NCBI GenBank assembly: GCA_020740775.1
Contig: JAHEWK010000003.1
Location: 2,232,001 to 2,296,000 of the forward strand
Direction: 5' to 3'
DNA from: Ilyonectria destructans
Lineage: Eukaryota; Ascomycota; Sordariomycetes; Hypocreales; Nectriaceae
DNA: 64,000 nt
Made by a program: the position numbers and the translations under genes. The notes under the pieces were generated by a model. It was given only the letters and a program-made list of their open reading frames with translations. It ran no database searches and had not been told where the DNA came from. Below are positions 43,729 to 56,599 of the stretch, one piece after another. Within the stretch, counting starts at the first letter, position 1. Each line of letters begins with the position of its first letter.

Positions 43729-46700
43729 GCTACTCTTGGTAGACACGCTCTGGATATGATCGTGGTATTATGGCCGCGACGCAAGAGTCCCGGGGTGAAG
43801 AGAGCTTGGCGGCAGAGGTGCGGACAAGATCAGGTCGAGATTGCCGAGGAGTAGAAGATCCAAGTTTGCGAAGCGGCGAGGCAAACAAGCGATCACTCAG
43901 GCACAGTACAGTGCAAGTTGCAAAGCTCCGCAGACGAGGTTCCCGGAAGGTGGATGAGGCTCGTGGCAGGTCCCTCTCGAGGTGGTGTTTGGGGAAGGGT
44001 GCAGAGTGGAGAAATGGGTCTCGAACCTTTTTATTTTTTTTCGGCGGACGCTGTCAGGGCAGCCAGGTCGGAAGGGTGGGTTGCGGAGGGTGGAGGGTGA
44101 GTGGCGCGGGTGGAGAGGGTGTGCGGCGAGAAAATGGCAGAGGTGCGAGGCGAGAAAAGGAGTGGGTCCGCGTGGGAGTGGATGCGAAGGGTGGGTATTG
44201 ACCGCGAGTGAGGAAGAGGTGAGTGAGGTAACGAGGTAACAGCGGTAGCGGTGGACGTCCGTAGTAGGCGATTTTAGCGTGCTAGGGAGTGTCCAATGAC
44301 CCGGCGAGTCCAGCTGTGACCAGGCCTGGGTACCGGCAGCGGCAGAGGCAGACGAGAGCCCAGCAAAAAAGAGGCGAGCTGTGGCGGGAGCGGCAGCGGC
44401 AGCGACAGCAGCAACGCAGCGCAGCAGTAGGAGCGGAACCGTTGAGATGCCTGGCTGTGACCTGGCTGGCACGCACGCGCACTGAGTGGGCAATGACCGT
44501 GAGCGAGTGGATAAATGCTTGGGATGGGAAGTGGGCCCACGGGAACCACAGCGAGGTCAGGATGAGATGGGATAGGCCGCTGGTGCTGGGATCTGGAGCT
44601 GGAGGAGAAAAAAAAATAGACCAGAGGGAGGGTCGCGGGTCGTGGGTCGTGGGTCGTGGTTGTGGGTTGTGGGCGTGGGTGAGGGCGTGTTTGAATGGAG
44701 CCGAGGCGCCAGACGCGCAAATCCAGAGCTATCGCGGGCGGGAAAGACGTAGCAGGGGGCTTTCAACGCGGACGATGATGAAATTTGATCCGGCAGTGGA
44801 TTGGGAACGGTTGATGTTGGTGAAAGGGAGAAAGTGAAAAGATTGCGGGAGGGGAGAAACGGGAGACCGAAGAAGAAGAGAGAAGAAGACAAGGCCGAAA
44901 GAGCGAAAGAGAGAACGCGCGCCTGCCTGCCAGTGAGAGCTCAGAGACGCCGGGCGAGCCAGCACTGCGAACGCACTGCGGATGTACCAGTGACTTGGCC
45001 AGCAGGGAACACGCCTTGACACTTGGCCGCCAGCTGTTTGCAGCCAGCAGCAGGGTCGAATTTTTTTTATTTTTCGGGCAATTTTTTTTCGCTCGCGCGC
45101 TCATGACACGCCTACGAAGGTACTGCCACGCCCACGCTTAACCATTTCAGACCTTCGTCGTAGTTTGCTCTATCGGGATTACGGCCAAATCAATCGCGCT
45201 CGACAAATTTCACCACTAGCGTGCCTGCCATTGCCGCTCTAAGCCGCAAGAATCGGGGCCTAATAAAAGAGGCGGGATACCTAGGGGTCACCTCCCTACT
45301 GCAGCCGTACCCAGGCATCGGCCAGGTATCCCAGCCGTACACACCGCTGGCCCGAGTCGTCACCGGTATGTTGGTACGCATTTCCGAAGGCGTACTAGAG
45401 GTACCGACGCCTTCATGCTGCCCTTCTTGCACCGCAGCAGACGGTGAACATTTGCACGTCCTGGTTCACCCAACTGGCATGACGCCCCCAGAAACTCTGC
45501 TTCGTCATTCTCGTCAATCTTGTCAATTTCTGGGCCTTGCCGCTTACTCTGTACGTAGCACCAGTCGATCCAGTGCAATCTATCCTCCAGAATGTGGGAG
45601 GCGTCGACTTGATATGCAACCCTCTCCGCCCAGGTACCAGCTCAGAAGGATAAACGCTACGATCCAAACCAAGCACTGAAAGGCAGCGCGCGCGGCATCG
45701 GAATCGGCACCGGTATCTCCGTCCGACACCGCCCGACCAGGGGGGTGGCGTGGCTGCATGGTGGGTGGTTGGAGGTTGCAACTTTGGAGGGCTGGTAAGT
45801 TGGAGGATGAGGGGCCAGGCAGAGGCGCGAGCGCCCTCTCTCGACAGGCGTCATTTCTCCCAACATGGTCAGCTTCGCCGCATCGACAGTGCTCCCAGTA
45901 TCAGGTCGTGTCCAATGCCTGGGTGTGTCAGGGATCTGGCGGCACTTGCACCGATGCTCGTGATGCTGCCTCGTCTCGCGCCATCCCAGATGAGGCCAGA
46001 GAATCGTTCTGCACAAAACCAGGGTGATGCACAAGGGGATGAAAAACGCACTACAAATGCTCATGTTGCCCGTCGGATTCGGAGGGGGAGGGGCGAGTTT
46101 ATCGATGGAGGTTGGGTGAGGTTGGGCTGGTAACGGGTACACAACGCCAGCGCGCGTTTGCTTGACGATTCGCACAGAAGGCCGAAGTACTCCCTACCTG
46201 TTTGCCGTACCCTACCTTGGTACTTGGCCGACTCTCGCTGCGGTTGTCTCAAGTCTGCACGCTCAGAGCGCGCTGGCCGGCTGATTCCCGGCATCGATGC
46301 CGGTCTGGCTGCCCACCCACGCCGACGATGCTTCGCGCCAAACCAAGTCCTCTCACCGCATTACCTCATACACGACTCGGGACGCCGAGTTCGCGCCGGG
46401 ATCTCTCGACAAGCTCATGCAGCCCTTTTCATTTCGAGGTTTTTTTTCTTCCTCCTTGCCTGACATTGTGAGGGCTTGAATACTGCCACACTAGTGTCGA
46501 CGCTACGACCCAAATGTGATGGCCAGAAGGGCATGGAATCCGGCCATCGACAACGCGCGGCAACAACGTCTCTGTTCGCGATAGTAGGCCGGCTGAGACT
46601 GTCCCAGGCCATAATGTTTCACTCCGCCAGATGCTCCAATCCGAACGCCTCTATCTACCTTCTGCATACGCCTATCTTGCTGGGGTAGGGATATTCAGAG

Positions 46701-49700
46701 TTCAGCTTCTCAACTTACCTTTTTTGTGTTGACTTGCTCGCCTCTCGGTTGGTGGCCAATTACACGGCAAAGCTGTGGCTTGTTCGCGGGCGGCAAACCT
46801 TGGCTCTCAAACTTCAGGCTTCTCAGTGCCCGTGATCTGTCACAGTAACTTGTGCTAGGTTGTTTTCGACATGCCATGGCATGACACCTCACAACAAGAC
46901 GTGCCTGATAGTCAGAAGAGTGGTTTAATCACAAAATACCATGCCGATTTCAGGCGGAAACCCTTGGCGCCTGTCGTAACCAAGGTCTGGCCTGTCCTCG
47001 AACTGGCACTACAATGCGCCGCCCTTGGGAGGTACGTACGTAAAAGGTATTGGCATCGTGACCTGGGCAGGCCATTTGCCAGTTTAGCCACCCCCCGGCA
47101 AGCGCTCTGTTCACCCACGGGCTGGCGCACGGCTCGTGACTCGATGCTGCCGGGATCCCAAGATGATGTGCAGGATCCCCGAGTCAAGCGAATCGCCAGC
47201 ATGTCCCTGGATTGCCGCGCTCACCAACGGTGGCACTGACCGTTCGGGTTTACAATTAGGCCCGGTGCGTGCAAACCTCGGTATCGTATCCCTCGAATCG
47301 TCCCCAAAGTCCCCAAAGTCCCCAAAGCCCCTGGGTGGCACGCTCCGCGGAGTCCTGCCCTTAGAGCGTCCTTATTCTCAACCTCCCACGCCAAGGAACT
47401 ACGCGATGCTCGGCAATTCTAGCCATCTGCAACTCTGTGGCTGGCTTTCGTTTGCTTTGCCTGGTCGCAGAGTAAAAAGCAAAGTCGCCGCCCAAGAATC
47501 TTAGCCCGATTTCAGTGAGAACCCTCGATCTGTGGGAACCAAGGCGCTGCCGCCCATCAGCTGGTCCAGCTCGGAGCCGTACTACGTAGCGAAGCCATCC
47601 TGCGCAACCGCTGAAACGCAATGCACGCGCGGATGGATTTAACACGAGGCGCGCTGGCTCGCCCCAGCCAGGGTCTTCCCTTCATCTCACATCGGTCCTG
47701 GAACCGTAATGGGGCCGTCCAATGGCTCCCGAAAACACCGCTGTTGTGCCCACCAAGCCAGATCTTGGTGGAGCCTGTACCCCTTGGAACCCCTCACCCT
47801 CCCGCCCAGTGCAGCTGCTCGAGAGCGACGACGAGGCCAGGGAAAGCTTCGATGATGGCTCCAGAAGGTTGGAGTGGAGTCACCTCTGCGAAGAGGCGCA
47901 TTGGAGAAGCTGTCGCTTTTTGAGCCGCTGACGCTCACCTGTCACCACCTTCAACGTCGCGCAACCAAATGCTCACTGGGACCACGGATCCCACGATGCC
48001 CTGCCCAGAGCCCCGTGACCGTACGTCTTTGCTCGGTAATCGCTCTCGGACCGCGCAAAGCGCCTTTTCTTTTTCTTTTTCCTCTCGTCAACTCGGACCA
48101 CACCCGCAGGTTCAGTCGGTACGTCAGCGACCGTCCTTGATGCGTAGTGGCGGGAAACACCGAGACAGGCGTCATTCCCGAGAAACAGCTAGCTGCTAAT
48201 CCCAGCGCTACGACTTTTTTTTTTCATGGCTTCGCACCGGCCAACCACGGTAGGGGGGCTACCGAGATCCCCAACCCCTACCTTTGTGGCGGCGCCTCCT
48301 GGGTCCTTTTTGCTAGGGCATGAAATGCTGTGGGACACTGTCACCACCTAGAGCGTGGGACACAAGAACTGCCAAAAACGCGGATACATACCTAGTCGGG
48401 GTTATCAATCTCATCAATCCTAAATTCACAACCTCAACAACCAACAGCACAACAAGCGAGTCAGGCACATCGCATCGCCGACATCGCCAACTGGTGCGGT
48501 AGCGGTCGTGCCATTGCGATTGCGTCATGGGCTGAGGTACGAAACTATTCCGCGCAAGCACTGATTGCTGGCGACGTTTTCCCGAGACTTCACCGACTCG
48601 AAATACCGCTCCCTCCCCCCTTCCACGCTCGGTTCACACCGTGTCTGCCTCTTGTCTTCGGTTCGCAATTGTCATTGAGCCAAAAGGGTCGCCTTGGTTT
48701 AGCCACACTCGACACGAGTCAATCAATGATCAATCAGTGCGTGACTACACACACGACATGTCAAGTTTCTGAGAAGCAGGAGAAACAATTCCGCTGACAA
48801 ATGTAACAGTCAGGCTGGCATGGACGGATTGGGAACTACAGCCGGCAGGCCAGGGCTGGTGGCGGCGCGAATGCCGCCGGCAAAGTTGCCCATCTGTCAT
48901 GGCTCGCCTGGTTACAGGTACTGCGTACTTGTTGAGCCGTGAGAGGACGCTCGCATCATCAGCTGATAAGTGCGCGACGGACACACCCTCGTGGCAGATC
49001 CCTGCGCCGACTGTCGGAACTACTCCATCGGGAATTCCGTGTGATTCAGTGGCTGACGACAACGGCAGGGATATCGGAATTACTAGGTGCCAGTTGGGTA
49101 AGTAAATGTACAATTCGAACTGTCGATCGAACGCCTTTGTATGCAATACATTGTGCACAACTTCCAGCGAGGGAGGGGCGACGTTGGAAAAACCGAAGCC
49201 CCCGGCGTCATATCCGGAGGTTTTGTCCACTCCAGTCGAGCATCCACACCTCACAAGACGGAAAAAAAGAGGGCCATGTCCGGCAATCGTTGGAGAAGCG
49301 GGCCAGAGTGGAGAGTAGAAAGAAAAAAACTGCCGCTGGGTGGTGCCGAACGGAGCTGGTTGAGGCTCCAAGCTCCTGCTGGGTCTCCCGCTACCCATCA
49401 ACGCCCCGTCGGGAGCCACATTCGTTGTTCTAACGCACAACATTGTTCAACAGAGCGACAAAAGTGCTGGTGATGGCTTCATTCAGCATGCCCCACGCCG
49501 GTTTTCCGGTTTCTCGCTGCCCTCGCAGAACTCGTCCTGCAGGCGACCTGGGAGTGTCGGGCCTGCCGTTTACACCCGATCACAAATCAGCGCATCGCTT
49601 GCATGTCGGCGGCTGCGCGAGTCATATTTCATTAGCCTCGGACTTTCGAAGCTCCTTGATACCGGCGTCAGTCAAAGCCTGCATCGTCCACACCTCATTT

Positions 49701-52185
49701 GTCCAACTCAGCCGGCTAGTGACGAGCCACCGAATCTACCAAGAGATTGACCTGCCCCAGGCCTGCATCTAAAAAGCGTGGAAGGGCGGAATCTCTCCAA
49801 GGTGCACGGCTCACTCCCAACCAAGTTGGCCGACGAGAGAACGCTGTTGAAGGTGTCCGACGCCCCGAGCTAATAGGGTAATGCTTATTTCAGCAGAGCC
49901 AACCACCCTCCACCCGCTTGGCTACGACATACGTAGTATGATGTACGTCACGAACGCCCAGCTGCCCTCTTGTCTCAGCAGGCTGGTCCGAAGTACCCCC
50001 TACCAGCTCTAGTGCGGAACCTTGCCGGAAAGGCGCAAATTTTGGGCTGGCCGCCGTGTCCGTTTCACCACGCAGTACCCACCAGCATCCAGGTTCTTTC
50101 GTGACGGACTTGGATGTACCACGTGGTGACCTATCGGCTGCGATGCGTTGCTTTCTGCTACGGGAGGAAACTTCAGCCGGGACAGTATGTTAAGCTGGTG
50201 ACAATGACGGCCAACCTTGCACCACCCATGACGGCCATCCCGTCCTTCAGTTGGTGCCCGCCTCGAACGAGACGCGAGGCGTGAGGCGTGAAGCGTGAGG
50301 CACGGGCAGGATGTGGGAGACCCATAATCACTCGAACATGTCGCGAGTCGTCAGTCTGGGGTGTACGAGATACAACTTCACAGGGAGTCTAAGTTTTACT
50401 TGTTGGTTCACAGGCATTTCGCCCAGTACGATAATACTTGACGCTAGCTGTCATGGTAACAGTCTCGAGCTTCGATTGTGTCAGGACACGAGCGAGACGG
50501 GCTGTTGCCAAGGCACCTGCGAGGGAAGGAGAGAAAAAAAAACATCTTCCTTTCGTCCGTTACGAAGGACCATTCCTGGCGGCCCGGTGTGTCTCGTTCG
50601 ATGGCTGGCGTGCTTGCTTTTTGTTTGTTGGGCGAGATCTCTCTCCCTTCTCTGGTCTAAGATGCTCCCGTCTCACTTAGCTTGATGTGGCAGATATGTC
50701 TCGCGGCAAGTCCACGTACCAGGTTAGCGAGAACCCCCCCCCCTTTCTCCCTACATACGTTCATACCTGTTATGCGCGATCGAGGCCCTTGCTACTGAGT
50801 CGTTGCCACGATGCGATGTCGGGCGTCCATCCAGCGGAGGAAATCGTTGAAATTGTGACCGACATTCGTCAAGTGTCTCTCGAAAATTGCAACATGGGAA
50901 ACAGCACCCTGGCTGCGCCGAGATGCGCGCTATTTGGATAGACATGGATGTTATCACCCCGAACTATTTGGACCTGCATGGTCCATCATTGCCTGACGAG
51001 GGACACTGAAGACAGGGAAGTGCGCACCCCCACGCCGCCGAGACGCAATGGGTGACATCGCCCTTGTAAAGGAACCCTTGGTCGGAGGCATTAGGGATGC
51101 ATGGGGTGGGTGTCCTGCGCCGATTGTACTCCGCACGCCTACCCGGGCATTTACGAGTGCTTACTGGGATACGAGCGCGCTTGGTATCATCTATGTTGGC
51201 TCTCGGCGCTAGGGTAATACCTGATTTGTAGGAGACAGTAAGCCCGAAGTTGATCCTCATGATCCTTGAGAGAGCCTTGGGATCGTGGAAACATGTTGAC
51301 GCATGTACACGTGTGATGCGACCAAATGAAACTGGATGCGTGAGCGAGGTTGCAGTTCGCGGTCCGCAGTGATAACCCACAACTGTCGAGCGGTCTACCG
51401 GGAGGCTGGCGTGTGCGGCGTACGGCTCATTTCTCGAAAGCGAGTAGTTGGTTTCTATTATCTTGGGTTGAGGGAGATTCGCGAGCAGTTCCTTGAGCGG
51501 GGCTTGGCATGACCCGAAATACCGAAAATACCGAGGTTGGCGTTTGATGTTGTCCTGATGGTTGCAGTCAGCTCGGTCGCATCTACTCGCGCGCAGGTTA
51601 TAGGTTGCGGTGAGCAGTCGTCGCGAACTACGAAACCGTCAACGTCCCGCGACTTTGCGACGATGACGTCCACCCGCTCGCAGTGCGGTTGGTCTTGAAA
51701 CGTGGAGAACGAGATGGAGTAGAAACCTCTTTTTTCTGGGCTCCTCCCGGGCGATGGGTCCGCTCTGTGCTTCTAGTCAGGCACTGGAGAAGGACCCTGA
51801 TTTATTTTTTATTTCCAGACGTTTGGCGATGGGGATGGGATGGGCCATCTGGATGGAGTATGCCCCCGCATCAGCCGCCCAATGTACTTTGTACCAGCTG
51901 CTATCCGTGCTGCAAGTGCGCCTCCATCGAGACCTCCAAGATCTGGGTTCCACTCGCCATGAGGACGAGATGGAGATGTGGTCCGCCTGGGATCCATACA
52001 CAGTAGCTCGGTGAGCATTCGGTAGGCTGCGACCGCGAGAGCATTGGATTGGTCGCCTGATTTTAGCCGTGGCCTTGTCACGTGATATACGCATATGATG
52101 ACTCAGCTCCCAGAAGCTACCGAATTTTTGACAACTGGTTGGTGATGCCATATCGAATCGTCCAAACTCGACGACGAGCAATTCC
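43729..52185. other. 8.4-kb region without a supported gene
   Basis: Many short frames occur on both strands, but none has recognisable motifs, consistent splicing or a convincing start. The longest, minus strand 48745-49443, is composed of unordered low-information sequence. The first 1.5 kb (to about 45200) is purine-rich on the plus strand with simple repeats, and may be the 5' leader or promoter of the zinc-finger gene. I found no tRNA, 5S rRNA, transposase, inverted-repeat element or CRISPR. A G-run and other short tandem arrays are present. Confidence 0.5.
44632..44680. repeat. Imperfect 7-bp tandem repeat (GGGTCGT type)
   Basis: About six imperfect copies of GGGTCGT/GGGTTGT on the plus strand, roughly 0.9 kb upstream of the zinc-finger start codon. 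Confidence 0.75.
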
Positions 52186-53074
52186 ATGTCAATGGCGGGT
52201 CCCAATGCACTACGGCCTTCTGCCGGCCGGCTACTCAAGGCATGCTCTCCTGCCAGGCCATCTCTGATCTCCCAGGTTGCCACCACCACACCCAGAATCG
52301 CCTCACACTTCTCAACAACTGCACCACAATGCAAGCGCAAGACCAAGGATAACAACAAGTCCCGAGGCGTCAGTAGCCTGTACGGCTCAGGCCCCCGTGA
52401 GCACCTGTCCATGTCTGACGTGCCGCTACCGAAACCCCGCGACTTCAAGCCCGAGGTGGCAACGGACAAGGGCCACGGCCTCTGGGGCTTCTTCCCGGCG
52501 CCGGGCAAGCTGCTGGCGACGCCCAAGGAGACGGAGGAGCACGGCCGGGCCTGGACCGTGGAGGAGCTGCGAAAGAAGTCATGGGAGGATCTGCACTCGC
52601 TGTGGTGGGTGTGCTGCCGCCAGAGGAACATGCTCTCAACGTCGCGGACAGAGCTTGCCCGATCCAAGCTGGGATTTGGCGAGCGGGAGATTGATGCGCG
52701 AGACGAGCAGGTACGGATTTTTTTTTTTTTTTCAGTGATGTTGGTGGTTTTTTTGGGACTGGAGTGCTAATTTGCATGCGTTGCAGGTCATGAAAACCCA
52801 GCGAGCCATCAAGCACGCCCTAACGGAGAGGATGTACACGTGGCAGGACGCCATCCAAGTTGCCATGTCCGACCCAGAGATTAATTTAGAGGGAGGCGAG
52901 GGTCAGGTCTACACCCCCTCTGCGTACGAGGACGAATATGAGGGTGCGGACTGGGCAAAGGCCGAGGGCGAGGCCGCCGCTGAGGTTGAGGGAAAGGTCA
53001 AGAACGCTTCCCCCGTTGACGCAGCCGTGCCGGAGGCGGAGACTCCCAAGACAGATAAGGAGGTAACTCGATAA
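52186..53074 (+). CDS. MRPL4: Mitochondrial large-subunit ribosomal protein uL29m (MRPL4/MRPL47 family)
   Basis: Exons 52186-52710 and 52787-53074 encode about 270 aa. The N-terminus (ALRPSAGRLLKACSPARPSL, then RIASHFSTTAPQCKRK) is Arg/Ser-rich without acids, as expected for a mitochondrial targeting peptide. The core GRAWTVEELRKKSWEDLHSL and WWVCCRQRNMLSTSRTELAR, followed across the intron by VMKTQRAIKHALTERMYTW, is the MRP-L47 pattern. The protein is a structural part of the mitochondrial 54S subunit near the exit tunnel. The C-terminal 80 residues are acidic and Ala/Glu-rich, a poorly conserved extension. The intron contains a run of about 16 T residues just after the donor. An alternative start lies two codons downstream (MAGPN). 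Confidence 0.9.
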
Positions 53075-53975
53075 ATCGAGTTGACGGCAGCCTAGAAAAG
53101 GTCTGCAATGTGTCGCGTGCCATGGTGGAGGGTCTGTGATTCTATGTTGGGCCTGGGAGGTTGTATCGCTATGTACATCTAGAGCATGTAAGATACAGTT
53201 AGACGCAAGCTAAGTATGCGTTTGTATGGACATGGGAACACGAGAGACGGCTACATTTTTTACGGGAAAGAACTCGATGTGTTGTGTGTGATGGCATGAA
53301 TCCAGGGAAGAAACCAGGTACGTAAAAAAGAGAGAGAGAAAAAGTGCAGCATTTATAGGGTGTAGGGTAGGCGGGATGATTTGGGCCATCCAACCCTGTC
53401 TCCCCCCAGCCCCTGCGAATGAATAGGGAAATGGATGTAATTATCTTCACCGTTTTTGTCGTCGTACTAGGAGGTTGGTTGCCCGAAGGGTTATGGCTAG
53501 CTGGGGCTACGGAGCAGGGAGACCGAAACGGGCGTTTTCACGCATGAATCCAGCTGGGCGACGTCGGCGGGACGCTGCATGACAGTTACAAATCCAATGC
53601 ATCAACGACACGGACTGGTCAAACGCTCGTTGCAGAAACGGGCTCGGCTCGCTTTGATTGCCAGGCTGCAAAGGACAGGTACATGACTCTCGATCCAAGC
53701 AAAGCCAACAATATCAGGAGGTCTCTATGGGGAGATTGAGACGGGATTAGCACATTAGACGAGCACTAATAGTCGAGTCGCCAAAGAGGAACGTCTCCAC
53801 CCGTTGATGACCCCCTCCCGCTCCCACGTCCCATCCACTTCCCATCCAACCAACCCCGCCACTCGAGCTTCGTCCACGTCGGCTCTCATACCGCCTCCTC
53901 CCAACATAAACCACCACCCCCTTCACCCTTTCATCCTCCTCGCCCGCATCATCCCGCCTCCAACTGTCGCCCATC
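53075..53975. other. Intergenic region between uL29m and GDI genes
   Basis: 0.9 kb between two plus-strand genes. The last 150 bp before the GDI start are C/T-rich, typical of a fungal promoter or leader. No other gene is supported. Confidence 0.5.
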
Positions 53976-56008
53976 ATGGATGAGATTGCAAAGGAATACG
54001 ATGTCATCGTGCTGGGCACTGGTGCGTTCTCCCGTCATTCTCTTGTCTTGTCCGCTGGAGACCCCCGCATCCAGAGCTTTGCTGGCGTGGGGCCCAGCAT
54101 CGCAAGACAAGGGAGCTTCTGATTTTTTTTGCTAACGAGTTGTAGGATTGACCGAGTGTATTCTGTCTGGGTACGTGGGAGCCCCGAGATGTCTGATATG
54201 CTATGACACGATGCCACGATGCCGCGATGCCGCGCTGGCTGCATGCTGTTGGCGCGCTCTCCGTCGTGGTGTCGGCGTCAATGACATTCCTTGGAATGTT
54301 TGGCTAACGGTTCCCGCAGTGTTCTGAGTGTAAAGGGCAAGAAGGTCCTCCACATCGACCGCAACGACCACTACGGCGGGTGAGTTCAAATCCTCCTCGA
54401 CGATACTCGAGAATCTCCCCCAGTGCACTTGAACAAAACCAAGGCTGACCCCTATGCTAGTGAAGCTGCTTCCGTGAACCTCGAGGCGGTATGCAACCAT
54501 TCCCCCCACTCTCCGTCCCGAACCATACCCTTTCTGATCCGACCTTTTTCTAACGACGAATACACAACAGCTCTTCAAGAAGCATGGCAACTACGCCCAG
54601 GGCGAGGAGCCCTGGAAGAAGTATGGCCGCCTCAACGACTGGAACATCGACCTCGTCCCTAAGTTCCTCATGTCCTCGGGCGAGTTGACCAACATCCTCG
54701 TCTCCACCGACGTCACCCGATACCTCGAGTTCAAGCAGGTCGCCGGCAGCTACGTCCAGCAGGGCGCTGGCCCCAAGGCCACCGTTGCCAAGGTCCCGTC
54801 CGATGCTGGCGAGGCTCTCAAGTCCCCGCTTATGGGCATCTTCGAGAAGCGACGCATGAAGTCCTTCATTGAGTGGGTTGGCACCTTCGACGTCAACGAT
54901 CCCGCCACACACAAGGGTTTGTTTCCCCCAACCAGTCGGAACTCAAACGAGGCAAGGCCTCCGAGCCTTGTTGCAGAGAACCCGGGCTGACGAATGCATC
55001 ATCTATCTAGGTCTTGACATCAACACCGTTGCTCTGAAGGAGGTCTACGACAAGTTCGGTCTTGAGGCTACCACCCGCGACTTCATTGGCCATGCCATGG
55101 CTCTCTACCTTACTGATGAGCACATCAATGCCAAGGGTCAGGCCCCCGAGGCCATCCAGCGCATCCGCCTCTACGGCAACTCTGTCGCCCGATACGGCAA
55201 GTCCCCCTACATCTACCCTCTCTACGGTCTCGGCGAGCTCCCCCAGGGCTTCGCCCGCCTGTCTGCTATCTATGGCGGCACCTACATGCTCAACACCAAC
55301 GTCGACGAGATCCTGTACGAGGGCTCCAAGGCCGTCGGTATCAAGGCTACCATGACTGGCGTTGAGGAGATGAAGTTCGAGACCAAGGCCAAGATGATCC
55401 TTGGTGACCCCTCTTACTTCGTCGGCAAGACCAAGGTTATCGGCCACGTCGTCCGCGCCATCTGCATCTTGACGCACCCCCTGGCTGGTACCAACGACAG
55501 CGACTCCGCCCAGCTCATCATTCCCCAGTCTCAGGTCGGCCGCAAGAACGGTAATTTCCCCCTTCCCATCTTACCCGTAATGCGAATTCTGACATGTCCT
55601 AGACATCTACATTGCTTGCGTCTCATCTGCCCACAATGTCTGCCCTAAGGGCTACTGGATCGCCATTGTCTCGACCATCGCCGAGACCACGGCCAACCAC
55701 CACCTCGAGCTCCAGCCTGGTTTGGAGCGTCTTGGCAAGATCGAGGAGCAGTTCATGGTATGCACCCTCATCTATCAGACGTGCCAGAATGAGACAATTA
55801 ATTTGAGTCATAGGGTGCCCCCATCCCCATCTCTGAGCCCCTCGAGAACGGCTCCAGTGACAACATCTTCATCTCCAAGAGCTACGACGCCACCAGCCAC
55901 TTCGAGACCACCACCGACGATGTCAAGGATATCTACCACCGCTGCACCGGCGAGGACCTCAAGGTTGAGGGCCTGAGGGAGGGTCTTCAGGTCGCCGAGG
56001 AGCAATAA
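53976..56008 (+). CDS. GDI1: Rab GDP-dissociation inhibitor
   Basis: Eight exons (53976-54021, 54146-54170, 54320-54379, 54461-54488, 54571-54916, 55011-55550, 55603-55757, 55814-56008) join in phase to 464 aa, the normal length of GDI. The N-terminus EYDVIVLGTGLTECILSG is the family's nucleotide-binding-like motif, followed by KVLHIDRNDHYGGEAAS. The Rab-binding platform segments (NTDVPKF-like LVPKFLMSSGELTN) and FIGHAMALY, YPLYGLGELPQGFARLSAIYGGTYML are conserved. GDI extracts prenylated Rab/Ypt GTPases from membranes and recycles them in the cytosol, and is essential in yeast. The gene is intron-dense at its 5' end, with exons of only 25 and 28 nt. It converges with NOG1. Confidence 0.96.
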
Positions 56009-56599
56009 GCGCCCGGCTGCCCTAGGTGATGTGGGTGATGCGACGAGAAAGTGCGCTTGGACGAAGCTCGTGCGTTTTGTTCCGTTGTGCGAAAAACGAC
56101 GACCTCCTTTGCCTTAGCGTTGATATTGCATAGCATTTCATGCAGGGAGGCGAGGTCCTACTCTGTAGATGCTACGCACAGTGATGAAATATACCTCTTC
56201 GATATACACCTCACATTTTGAACCATGCACGACCCTGTAGCGAATGTGACACACACGGGCGGACAAACTGTGACTGACCGATCTCTCGACGTTGAACGTT
56301 GATAACTCGCCTTAATTTTGGTACTGACTGACATCTCATGATCATGATATATAAAACGTCCCAGGCAACCACCCTTTCTGGGGTTATCAGGGGGTGCCGT
56401 AAATATCTATCTAGCCGACCTGTGGGGTCATCGCAAGAAACACACACACAGAGTAAAATACTTTTTGGTGAGTCTCGCTCCCCTACGGAACAAACCATCC
56501 CATACGCCCCGAACTCCCGAGCAACCCACGACCCGCAACCACGACATGCGAAAAGAGAAAGACAAGCTGGAAGGGGGAAAGGAAGCAAGATGCAATTTT
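56009..56599. other. Convergent 3' intergenic region, GDI / NOG1
   Basis: 591 bp containing both 3' UTRs. Nothing else is seen. Confidence 0.5.

Noticed and set aside
48745..49443. 232-aa minus-strand frame in the gene-poor interval
   Set aside because: No recognisable motif, no secondary-structure pattern and no supporting splice context; stops are simply rare here by chance.
51777..52667. 296-aa minus-strand frame overlapping the uL29m gene
   Set aside because: Mostly antisense to the ribosomal protein gene and its leader.
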